From NCBI GenBank assembly GCA_947396885.1, contig OX377204.1:41501975-41565974 (forward strand): 64,000 bases of DNA, given 5' to 3'. This document shows positions 44,746 to 55,559 of the stretch, one piece after another. Made by a program: the position numbers and the translations under genes. The DNA is from Heligmosomoides polygyrus polygyrus (Eukaryota; Nematoda; Chromadorea; Rhabditida; Heligmosomidae). How positions within the stretch are numbered: the first letter of the stretch is position 1; every line of letters starts with the position of its first letter. Under the pieces are notes generated by a model, which made no database searches, was not told the DNA's origin, and worked only from the letters and a program-made list of their open reading frames with translations.

Positions 44746-45442
44746 CTGAACCCTGGGCGGCCTCATGGAACGGACATCGCGGTCATACAAGTGAGCGGTC
44801 CTGAGCTTCGCCGCCGCGACTCCGTAGCAAATTTCGGGGACCCCTATTCGTTTGGTTTTATGACTTGGCGAAAATGAAACACACTTTTATCGAATTCAAG
44901 CGTGGAGATTTATTTATTTTATACGTGAACAATCACGCAGGGTTCAAATAAAAACAGGCAAACAAACAAACAAAAACGACCATATTACTGAATAGGAAGA
45001 CACAGATGGCGATAACTAGTACAAACACGAGCAACTCGGTAAGCCATTAAGAAGCTTCTTGTAGATACCGGTCAATAAGCCTTTTGTACTGCCTCAGTGA
45101 ATTTGGCATAATGATTTTCTTAGAAAACTTGTTGCTATATGACTCGCTTTCCTAGTTCAGACATGTGCTTCAGACCCTACTCCTGTGAAAGAAGTCCAGA
45201 TTTGCAAGGTTTCAAAGTGGACCATTGACTTTGATACGTGAGGCCGTGTTTGAAACCTCGTCGTCATTCATTTTAGATGATGTGACGGCCAAAGTGTGAC
45301 GGTAGTAGGGGTGTTCATGGCATCCTGGTAAGCTTCCTGCCAGCATGATGAGTCATCAAAGCCAACTGAGCCATGAACATTCATCAGCGTTAACAGAAGC
45401 TGTTACTAGCCCTTGTCCTGTCTTTGATCATTCATGTTTCAG

Positions 45443-45694
45443 TCGAAACCATATTCGAACTACTATCACGCGACCAGGCCCTCGCCAAAATCGGGAAAGA
45501 CGTCCTCTGAATGTAAGAACGCATCGTCTTCAAAAAGAAGCAAGCCGTTGACACTGAAGGTATTTGTGTTTATTTGATGAATTCGTTCCCTTATAAGAGT
45601 GTCTTTTACATGCAGCATGTGAGCTCCTCCAATGCTGCAGGTTTTAGATGAAAGCGAAGAAGCTCATGAAGAAGATACGGCGTCTGATCACTAG
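45443..45694 (+). CDS. Last two exons of an unidentified gene
   Basis: Exon 45443-45559 follows CATGTTTCAG and ends at a phase-0 donor (AAG/GTATTT). Exon 45641-45694 follows AATGCTGCAG and ends in TAG. Joined, they give 56 residues: a Ser/Lys-rich basic stretch (SSSKRSKPLTLK, possibly a nuclear localisation signal), then an acidic tail (VLDESEEAHEEDTASDH). An AATAAA at 45807-45812 suits a ~110-nt 3' UTR. The phase match, splice sites, acidic tail and polyadenylation signal together argue for a real gene. I recognise no family and could not find upstream exons; the first codon is preceded by an acceptor, so more exons must exist. An alternative frame of the first exon is also open. Confidence 0.45.
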
Positions 45695-45806
45695 CAAGCT
45701 ATCGACGGTTTTCTGAGCGTCTCATGGTCTCTTTGTCCACACGTTCTCCGCTCTTATATCATACTGTAACAATGAGTTTCTCTTCCTTTCTTGCCGAACG
45801 TTACCA

Positions 45807-45812
45807 AATAAA
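45807..45812 (+). terminator. AATAAA polyadenylation signal
   Basis: Canonical hexamer 113 nt after the stop codon at 45692-45694. Confidence 0.5.
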
Positions 45813-46812
45813 TGTCTGCTGGGAGCGTGTCACAGTTCTATGCTTTTTATAGAAGCGACGTCAATCGACACCATTAAAGGATGCAAACGAAGTGTGGTGG
45901 ATAGTAGATCCTCTTCAGAAGATATGTGAAAATGCTAAAAAAATTCCGTGACAGAATCGTAACACACATTGCCTTATATGCAGTGCAAGGCGATCACTAT
46001 GTAGCATTGAAACTTGATTTTTATTGTAAGACCGAATTGAGGCGTATTGTATATCCTCGGTTCCGTATCTCTAAAATTCTTCATTTCTTCGACAGAAAAC
46101 GTCAGGATTTGGAAAAAGAGTGTACGAGGCTAAAACGCGACTATTCGCAACAGTTCACATACATATTCTTAACTGCCGATGCTGTCCTTATAATTCCGAG
46201 CTTTAGTCAAGAGAAAAGTGTTAGTCAGTTGTCGAGTTCAATGAATTGGGTTGGTGTACCTGCGTTATTCGACCCAGTATTTTGAGTAGTAGCTTGAAGA
46301 TGGGGGAAATTAGAGAAGGGTCTCGAGGTAAACTATGAATATAGCAGACAAACGGGAGGAGCTCAGGCGAGATCTGCAGAGGAATATGCAGCCAGCTTCC
46401 GTGTGTTGCTAACGCGTATGCGTGCCAGAAGCGACTGCGAAGCGAAGAGCAGTATCTTGTTCACTGAAGGGTATATTCCAGCCCGAAAAGCATGGAACAC
46501 GTCCATGATCTGTGAAGGGAAACTAAGAGAATTAGCGGTCAGCCGTAGCAGTTCCGTCATTTATACTTCATCACATAAACAGAGGAACGGACAGTGCGAC
46601 CCATTCGTCTCTGTTGATTATGTTCCACAGAAAGACTGTCGGCACTTAACTGTCGATCCTAAAAAAGAGATCGTTTCAAATAGTCGGTCCCTTGAAAGAC
46701 TGTAAATGTAGGTAGGTGGAAAATTCAGGAGTGGTTGAAGCGTTGTATGGAGTAATGCGCAATTTGGATTTACACTACGTTTTACACAACTGTTTTAAGC
46801 CTAGTGATCCTA
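45813..46812. other. Unassigned intergenic sequence
   Basis: Two + frames of 119 and 100 codons (45926-46285, 46403-46705) are open but show no family resemblance and no convincing splice context. The first has a Lys/Arg/Glu-rich middle that might be coiled coil. Confidence 0.25.
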
Positions 46813-46838
46813 TTATAGGATTCTATTCTTCTTCTTCT

Positions 46839-47426
46839 TCAGCGTTTGTCCCGCTTCGTCGCGGGGTCCGCTCTTCTGGTGTCATGACGCCACCTTTCCC
46901 GGTCATGCGCTTGATCAGGGTGGACGCCAGTTACTTTCATGTCCGTGTGTAACGTATCCGACCAACGCTGCTTCGGGCGTCCTCTAGGCCGCTTTCCTGA
47001 CACTTCCAACTCAAGGCCTATCTTGCGGACGCTGTCTTCTTTCCCACGCAGAACGTGGCCGTACCATCGCAAGCGAGCTTCGCGCATCTTGTCCGCTATC
47101 GGCGCGACACCGAACTTCTGCCGAATAGCTTCGTTTCGAATGCGGTATAGGCGCGTGACTCCAGCCATCCAGCGCAGCACCTTGGTTTCCATTACGCTGA
47201 GGCGCGTTTCAACTTCCTTAGACGCAGGCCAACACTCAGCGCCGTATATTGCTACGGGCCGTACGACTCTTCTGTAGATCTTTGACTTCAGGTGCTCTGA
47301 TATCTTCCTGTCGCAGAGCACACCAGTCAGCGACCGCCACTTGGACCAAGCTGCGCTCACGCGTGAGTTCACTTCAACCACCAGACCCCCGTCAGATGCT
47401 ATTGCTGATCCCAGGTATTTAAACAC
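46839..47426 (-). pseudogene. RTE RT C-terminal region
   Basis: 195 residues with FKYLGSAIASDG at the start, AECWPASKEVE and RLRWYGHVLRGKEDS, then a basic tail (GKRPRGRPKQRWSDT). This is the usual C-terminal domain of nematode RTE proteins. It overlaps the preceding RT frame by 28 nt in a different frame, so a frameshift separates them. Confidence 0.85.
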
Positions 47427-48850
47427 CGAAGTGCGTGCAAGCTCAGTACCGTTAATCTTAATGGAGCCGACTCGCTTACATCAGTTGTTAGGTACTCGGT
47501 CTTCTTGACGTTCAATTTGAGTCCGAATATCGCCAGGCGGTCGCACCAAGCTTGCACCTGCCGCTCGAGATCATCTTTATCTTCGCAAGCGAGCATCACG
47601 TCATCAGCATAGACCAATGTCCATGGGACAGGCTTCTGAAGATCTCGCGTAATGGCATCCATGACGACAACAAAGAGGAGTGGAGAAAGCGCAGAACCTT
47701 GGTGCACCCCAACAGAGATGGGAAATTCCATTGAGATTCCAGCTGCAGCTTGCACTCTACTCTTTGGGCAAGAGTAGAGTATCCGCACCCACTCTATAAG
47801 TTCCTCAGGTACGTTGTGTTGTCGCAAGGCGTACCATATAACCTCACGTGGTAAGCGGTCGAAGGCCTTCTCCAAGTCGAGAAAGGCGATATGCACCGGC
47901 TTCTGTTTCTCGCGATGCTTCTCCACCAGGAGGCGGGCGGCGTGTATAGCATCAATGGTTCCACAACCAGCTACGAAGCCGCACTGGTTTTCCGAGAGCT
48001 TGACGATCTCACGAATTCGTCTATCGAGGATTCGCTCGAAGATCTTCATGCTGTGCGAAAGCAAGCGAATCGGACGATAATTGGAGCAGTCTGCGTTGTG
48101 CCAACACTCCGGTACTTTCTTCTCCTTTACTACCTGGTTGAAGAATTCAGTCAACCACTCAGCAGGATACCAGAGCTTCGACTTCCAAACTTCGGCTGCC
48201 AGATCATCCGGCCCTGTCGCCTTACCGGGCTTCATCTTCTTCAGAGCCGCTTCTATTTCCTCCACGGTGATCTTGTGAACGGGACCGTGAACAGAAGCCA
48301 CAGAAGGGATGGCCGAATGAGGAAATTCCATGGTGGAAATTTCCCCAAAGTAATCACGCCATCGCTTCAGCGCCTTTTTGCGGTCTGTCAGAAGATGGCC
48401 GCTCTCATCATTGATGCCAAAGAACTTTTCAATGTCCTCGGTTTGGCGATGGCGGGTCTTAGCAAGTCGGTACAAATATCGCTCACCATCGCGCGATGCG
48501 AGCTTTTCGTTGACATCACTATAATGAGAGGCTTTCGCAACAGCAACGGCTTTCTTTACAGCCTTCTTCGCCTTCTGATACTTCTGCCAGTTGTCGCCTG
48601 TTTTATCGCTGAGAAACACATGATAAAGCGACTTCTTCTCTCGAACCTTCGCTTTCACATCGTCTGTCCACACGACCTTGCGTCGTCCAGGCTTCGTTAT
48701 GCCGAGTTCCAACCTTGCAGCTTGGCGTATCGCGTCGGTTGCTTTCTTCCAAGTTTCTCGACAGTCGTGACTGTCGGCAACCATACGCGGGAAATCACAG
48801 CTGCTTCCTTCTCTTTCATTCGTCACCACTTGATTCTTGGAGCACCGCAT
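47399..48850 (-). pseudogene. RTE reverse transcriptase
   Basis: 483 residues. Motifs in order: KPGKATGPDDLAAEVW, SNYRPIRLLSHSMKIFE, CGFVAGCGTIDAI, AFLDLEKAFDRLP, VGVHQGSALSPLLFVV, and catalytic WTLVYADDVML, then [19 protein letters not shown]. Between VPECWHN and ADCSNYRP about 14 residues usual in the family are missing, an in-frame deletion. The frame ends early at a shift near 47426-47399. It is an inactive copy. Confidence 0.9.
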
Positions 48851-49170
48851 CGCTCAACCTGCTGCACCCTCGGAGGGTTGATCTTAAAGGTGCACACCAG
48901 CGGTCGATGCTGTGGGGCGACCGTCTCATACGGCACGATCTTCGCGTCTGTGACAATGCTTCGGTCGCGATCCTTGACAAGGACAAAGTCAATCTGAGAC
49001 TTGGAGCTCCCACTATAGTATGAGAGTGGAGGTGGGAGTCGCGTTTTCGGAAAACGGTGTTCACAATGGTGAGATTATGCGATTCCGCATACTCAAGAAT
49101 GCGCTCACGATCGGCGTTACGAGACCCGTATCCGAACCACCATGACAGCTGTACCCGTCCTTCGCAGGAC

Positions 49171-49743
49171 CTACGTGCCTATGAAGGTCACCAGTATGAC
49201 ATCTTTCGGCGGTACCTCTGCTGTCTTCTCATCAAGTAGGCTCCAGAACTCTTCCTTGGCTTGATCGGAGCAGCCACTCTGCGGAGCATACGCAGAGAAG
49301 AAGTGATAGAGTCGCTCCTTCGCGGCGACAACGATCTTCATCAACCGATCGTCATAGCGTTCAACGCTTACAATCGAGTCACGAAATCGTTCGGAGACGA
49401 TTATTCCGACACCACTGGTGGTCCTGGGACTTCCGCATAGAACGGCCTTGAAGCCACGTATTATGTCCCTTGACTTGCTGCAGGACCACCTCGTCTCCTG
49501 CACCGCACAGAAATCAACTCTTCTACGCTCCAGTGCTTCAACCAACTCGCAGGAGCGGCCCGTCAACGTATCCACATTCAGCGTTGCTACGCGGGTCCTG
49601 CCTACGTTACGGGACTTTCGGACTAGCTCAGTTGCCCCCCCCCCCCCCCCCGATGCCGTCCTCGCATCAGGGACCCTCGCATACTTTCCACACTCGCCGG
49701 GCTCTGCGAGTGCGCGTCGGCTCCCGAGGACGCATAGCACCAC
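49171..49743 (-). pseudogene. RTE endonuclease, N-terminal part
   Basis: 190 residues with ATLNVDTLTGRSCELVEAL, CAVQETRW (catalytic Glu), TTSGVGIIVSERFRDSI and FFSAYAPQSGCSD. The frame runs into a stop right after KDVILVT, where the catalytic GD-N should follow. The stretch from there to 48850 is in shifted frames. A C-run of about fourteen (49637-49650, giving a Gly run) lies near the start. Confidence 0.85.
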
Positions 49744-49922
49744 CTCGAGAAACTTGAACTGTCATGCACCATGAGATGTGGCATGGGATATCCATAGGCC
49801 GGCCTGTCCCAAGGACCTGTCGCCTGCATTCGAGTGTCCGTGCTTAGCTTAGCTCACAAAGCGAGCAGTTTCCAGTGGCACCACGTGGAAGAACGGACAT
49901 CGCCACCTTATAGGATTCTATT

Positions 49923-52900
49923 ATTATTGGTTATACGCTATTGTAGGAGGTCTGTGCAAAAATTTGATCGCAAAAAATAGGAGATGTAGAGGTGCGTGCT
50001 GTTATATGCTGCTGTAGATGTTATTAGCGATAAAAACTCTTGCGCCAGGCATCCTATAATAGCCTATAACCTTTTCAATGCATTGAAGTCTCTGATGGCG
50101 ATGAAACGTGGGAACGCCAAGCTGTGCTAGATTACTAAATAAAGAACGCTCTACCCAGAGACCTCGTATGGCACAGTATAATGCAGACGAATTTAAATTT
50201 CAGTGCCGAGGTTCTATGACGAGAACTGGAGGGCTAATTTGTTGCTGTATTCGCTTTTGGGCAATGTTCTGGCCTCTGATTTCAACTGCAGCATTAGCGA
50301 TATTGCTTCCTAAACTTGAGGACTAGCGTTTGTCTGAAACTGATAAAAATGCTTAACTGAAGTGATGACCCCTTGACAGTTATAACCAATTGGTATGCTC
50401 CTTTCTGGAGAAAAATCTGAGACCTGCAGGAGCTCCCCATTTTCTCTGTCCATGATAAGGGGTGCCAGTATTGGGCTGTTTCACTTGATCTTGGTTTTCC
50501 CCTTACATAGCCGATAAGCATATAGAGAAGGGGATCCCACTTTGAGGGTGCAACGAGAGATCGAGCGTGTTCACATCTTCGCCACCTGTGGTGTGCTGCA
50601 TTAAGGGAGCTGATCGTCAAAAACCCCATGATCGGTGTCAAATTCTGTGTGCCCCCTCAGCAAAATTGTCCTGCTGACTTCGCCGAAGGACGGTTATTGG
50701 TGGACTGCGTGATAAGTAGGAGCTGGGCTGGTTGTGTGCCGAACTCGACGTTTTGACCGTGGCATTGTGTGGTTTCAGGAAGGGCACAAAGGCCCCACGA
50801 CGGCGGGCGTTCGTTCCACTCTTCGAGGTGAAGAACGTGTTTAGCAGCTACGGCACATACATAAGGCGGCTGCACCTTAACTAATCGTCCACTCCCCACA
50901 ACAAAACCCCCCACCGTCCTCGCCGAGAGAACTACGCTCGATTGCATTCGCTCTTCTATGCAAGCAGTGCCATTCTTATCTACTAGACTATCTGAACTCT
51001 TTTCAGTTTCAATTTATTGTCTTGTAGGAGTGAAAATGCCTTCATTTTTACTAAAACATGCTCAACGATCTGCTCGGGACCTTCCGTTCTGTAGACGGAG
51101 ACAATCACATAGCGATACTGGTTGGGAAGAATGGGAATGCCTAGAAATGCAGGAATGAACGCTTCGTCAGGAAACAAAAACAAGGAACGCTCTGCTTAAA
51201 AACGTGCGCTGAAAATGCATTCGATTGTCTTATAAGTTTAAGCCTATCTTCAGCAATCTTTTAAAGTGAGCCAGAACGCTTTTGATCTAACTGGTACACA
51301 GCTGAGATGAATTTCTACTATTTTTTTGTAATAGCTGCGGATTAAAAAATTTTGCCTTCAATTCGCTTTTTTGTAGTAATAAGTTTTTTCACATTCTTTG
51401 ACCAGCCTGTGACAGTGACACTTTCTGAATGTCCTTGAATTTTTGAAAAGTTGTCAACAACAGATGCCCTTCTATCTTAAAATCCTTTAATCAAGGCGAA
51501 ACAACTAGTTGGGATCAGCCAGTGCCAGAGCCAGTGGTTTTAATCAGAGGCGTTTTAAATGCCCAGATCTTCAATCCGTCAACTCTATTCGAGCGCACTG
51601 TAACGTCCTCTTTGTTGTTGCTTTTCCCACATTCAGAAGTTCATTCTGTCCTTTGTCTCGTTCTGTCCTCTGTCTTTTGTCGGCAGTGGTCGCCGTCATT
51701 GACCGGTCGTTGTTCATTTTACCTCCCACAACCATCCTTCTTTGTCTTCCTAATCGTCTTCCGATCTTTACTGTCTTCATGTTGTGGACTCCAAAACCGA
51801 TACTGATCAAGGAAGACCGTCAAGATTCTCTAAATCTATCCTTTGGCCCAACTTTGTTTCAAGTTCTGTTGATGAAAAAGTCGGTTGGCCGATGGATATT
51901 CCGAAAGAAAACTATTAAAAAGGAGCACTGCACTGTGGGAAGGGAAGAGTGTGGTCAAACATACAACGCTTTTAGTTCCCAATCTTTTTTCTTTCTATTA
52001 CAGTATGCCTTCTAGCGGCCTGTTCAATGCCGTAATTCTTGGATGAAGTTGCCTTTTGCCGCAGCTCTCATGTCAGCTATCTGTCATTATTTCTTGTTGA
52101 AATGAAATGCCAAACAGCGCTCTATGGTCAAGGCGCCACCGAATTTGTCTCGTGATTTTGCACAGTCGTTCTCACGGAATCCTCCACGGAAGATAGATTG
52201 GTGTGCGGTGGTTTTGCTACAGCATCTTGCTCATGAATCGAGACAGAATGAAATTCTTTGACATATCCACTGAACCGGAAACAACCAGTTGAAAACTTTG
52301 AAGGGAGGCCGAAGATGCAGGAGTGAACGCTCTCGCTGCAATACCTAAAGCGGCCATGTGGAAAAGACGAAAAATGCAGGGAGGAGGTGACCTTATCTAC
52401 GGACGTTTTTTAAACAAAATTTACTATGCATGAGTCTTTGCAGGTTATGTCAATGATAAGTTCTCTTTGGTTTCATTCACCATCAGGTGGCCTTGGTCGG
52501 TGGAATTTCTGTGAAGGCGTGTGTCCCGTCCCAACTGTTGGAAGGAAAACAGAATGTGCTGGCCACTTCTTCATTTTTCTTTTTGAACTTTTAGTCTCCT
52601 CAAAAGCACTTTAATTTAAAGAGTTTTCGCCGCCCAGGGGCACGCAAAGGTGTAAGAAAATACGCTGAATCGTTATTCCCTTTAGGAAATGTGGAAGCTA
52701 AGGATCAGCGTTGTTTGTTTCCACTGAGATTCGCAGCAGCATTCCACCCGAATAAGTCAGCACAAAACAAAATCGCTGCTTGGCTGACCTCGAGTGCTAT
52801 TTGTGAGCCAGATGACTGTCTTTGACACGTCTTGGTCTTTTGAGAACAATCTGATTAGGATTTTATAAATATCGAAGGCAAAAAGTATTATATCCGCTGC

Positions 52901-55543
52901 CATAACGGAAGTTTGCTTTCTACAGTGTATGGTAGTGGATAGAATATGTTTTTAGATCAAGAGACCCATAGAGTCGCTCGTTACAGTTTACAACATATAT
53001 ATCAACTGTGATAGTGGAACAAAAATGCCATAGCGATCAACGCTGAATACGCTTGCAATCCAGCAAACTTGGTAAGCTATAGTTCTTGCTTGGCTATCAG
53101 CGGCTCGAAAGGAATCAGTCCATGTTTAAATCCTCTGTTAACAGTCAATCAAATGATCTAATCCAGAGGAGAGATTAAACTCGACCCCTGGTTCTTTCCG
53201 ATGAATACTCCAACTCACTCACAGTCCGGATGATCACACCTAGAGGTCCGCGGGGCAGCGGCGGAGATGAGGACGCACCATTTGAGGAGGAGCGTGCTTC
53301 CAGGAGAGCTTAAATACGCACTTCAGCTTCTGCTGACTCCAGCTGAAGTTGGGGCCGCACGTCCTCCGATCCAATGTAGCCGTGGGGTGTGCAGGTAGGT
53401 TGGCGCGAACTGAGCACGAACAGGGGATCACGCAGGCTTTCTCTGTTGGCGAGCGGCGCGCTGGGGAAAAGGACTGGTCGCGGCGCCCGTCGAAATTGCT
53501 CGGCGCCGATCGCGCCAAACTCGTTCCCACCTTTCTCGAGTTTCCACTGGCCACCTGCTCCCAAAAACCCACGCATTCGCCGCCGATTTCGCCCTTATTC
53601 GGAACTCGTCCCGGTCCCTTTTTCTGGCCAACCATACCCATGGTGTATTCGTCGGAACGTTGCATTTAAGAACCGTCACTCCAAGCTAGGCTTTTACAGG
53701 ATAAGGCCTCAAGCCGAAAAGGAAGCTCGCACTCAAACAAGCCTTTAACAGGTATTCGAAAGTATGGAATTTCTCGTCGATTTCGTCCGCGATGTGAACG
53801 GAAAATAACCGTCCGAGAGCCGACCGCTAGATTCAAAACGGCAGTTGTTACCACTAACCGATTCATAGCAATCTTGTGGTAACTAGCATGTTAGACAAAT
53901 TCCGGTGGCTATATCTGCCTTCTTTCAACAAGGCTTTCCCACGCTTCGTTTTTGGAAGCCGTTCATTCAGCGACGCTCTTCGTGAAGTGTGCATCGGTAA
54001 TCCGTTCAAAATCTCCCATTGCGAGCTCAAGACAATCGGTTCCTGCAGGCCATTTTGCAAAAAAAAACGTTTAGACACAGACAGCTAGCTAAAAGCACTT
54101 TTCGAAATTTCCTTGAAAATGCTCAGCACTGATATGGATCATCCGTAATAACTCCTAACCCTCAAAAGGCTTATAACTTTTAAAAATAAATTTATGGTGC
54201 CAAGAACTTAGTAAGAGAAGTTTTTTTTTCAAATCCCATATATAGCTACTTGCACCTCCTTTTAAAAATGAAAGATAAGGATAAAGCTCGGAGTTAGGCC
54301 ATAGAGGGATGAACCACACATTCTATATCTACAGGATATCGCGGAGGTAATTCGAGCCCGCCTATGTCCTGCGAAAGGAATTGGGGTGGCCAGTCGTTGA
54401 ACAGTTCAGCGATCTGTCCTTCCTAGACAAGTCCGTCATCTATTGTCCGATCTCGGAAGGATGGAGAGATTGATTAGCCTGGAAATCCGAACCAACAAAT
54501 TTGAATCGGTGCGCACCATGAACTCCAGCTACCAGCTTCACGAAGCTTTTAAAAAGTTCAGGAATGGGGTAATTAACAGAAACAAGAAGAAAGCTTGGAA
54601 CGGTCTTCAGAAGACAGACACTAACCTTACATCGCCTATGTAAAGTTTGGATGGAGATGCCAGCAGCAGCGATTATTGCTTGAAAAAGTTTGGCTGCATG
54701 TTTGAAGATCTTCATTGCAGAGGCAGTTAGAGTAGTACCTAAATGGCTTGTGAGCAGACCTTTATTGGGAAGATGTCCGCGCATCCGTCCGTTTTTTGAG
54801 CACCATGTAAAAGTAGAGCGAGTGATAGAATCCAGTGATGTCCTGCGTTGGTGAGCCCAACTTCCATTCAACCAAGTCTGCTTCAGTGTGATAAACGGGA
54901 ACGCTTGACCGCTGCAAATGCAGGAGTTCTCCACTAGGCTTAATTGAGTGCCGAATACGATGCTATAGGAGCGGTTCTGTAGAGTAAACTCTCGGAAACA
55001 CTGCCGTAAGTGTGACTGACCGCACACCTGAATGAGCAAGATCGCTGCGCTCAGCAAATTCTTCGTACAACTGCAGTCTCACCCGCTGTGTCGTCGGATG
55101 CCAGAAGTCGATGACAGCTCCTTGCCACTTCGATGAGTCAGCCGACCCCAACAGTTGAAGGTGGAGACCTAAAGAGTAGAAGTCGCTCCGCCCCGTATCG
55201 TTCAGCCATCACTCTTCTACTACACTGTACAACTTCGATATTGTCGGGACGGGCTCGACCCGGCTGTTCGCCATGGCTCCTCACCCCTCGGCAGGAAGGC
55301 ATTGTCGCTGCCGGTTCCCCTCTGTGTGGAGATCCGTCCGCTTTTTCTCGCACCTGTGGTTCCACACAATGTCGTCATCCCACTACTGACGCCAATTGTC
55401 TTTGGGTTTTTCTACTTCCCGATTGATTCTCCATTCTGCACTGCTCCCATTTATCTAAGACTTCAACGGCCCTCCCATTAAGGAAGATCGCTTTCTAAGT
55501 GTTTTTTTCGTCTGGCGCCCCTCCATCTTTTCTCATTACTTAT
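49923..55543. other. Unassigned 5.6-kb intergenic region
   Basis: No recognisable gene or transposon. Open frames of note: 50657-50947 (-, 96 codons), 51509-52015 (+, 168 codons, hydrophobic and Ser-rich), 53240-53760 (GC-rich, open in four frames, which points to composition rather than coding), and 54440-55057 (-, 205 codons, the longest non-repeat frame here). None shows a known motif or a coherent splice structure. Confidence 0.3.
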
Positions 55544-55559
55544 TTTCAGATCAACTGTA
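55541..55559 (+). promoter_or_regulatory. Probable trans-splice acceptor of CPG4-like gene
   Basis: TATTTTCAG ends at 55549, ten bases before the ATG at 55560. It follows a T-rich stretch and needs no upstream exon, as for spliced-leader addition. Confidence 0.65.

Larger units (their letters stand above)
46813..49922 (-). mobile_element. Full-length RTE retrotransposon with 15-bp TSD
   Basis: The element is 46828-49907 (3080 bp). Direct repeats TTATAGGATTCTATT at 46813-46827 and 49908-49922 are the target duplication. The 3' end (low coordinate, minus strand) is a short GAA-repeat tail, typical of RTE elements. The coding frame is split in three. The length and the perfect long duplication show a complete, fairly recent insertion despite the broken frame. 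Confidence 0.9.

Noticed and set aside
47891..48997. 368-codon + strand ORF
   Set aside because: Antisense shadow of the RTE reverse transcriptase, which has all catalytic motifs on the minus strand.
53240..53760. Cluster of 83-141 codon ORFs on both strands
   Set aside because: Four frames open at once in GC-rich sequence, with no family likeness or splice context.
54440..55057. 205-codon minus ORF
   Set aside because: Longest anonymous frame in the window, but no motif, no start context and no exon partners; left as unassigned.
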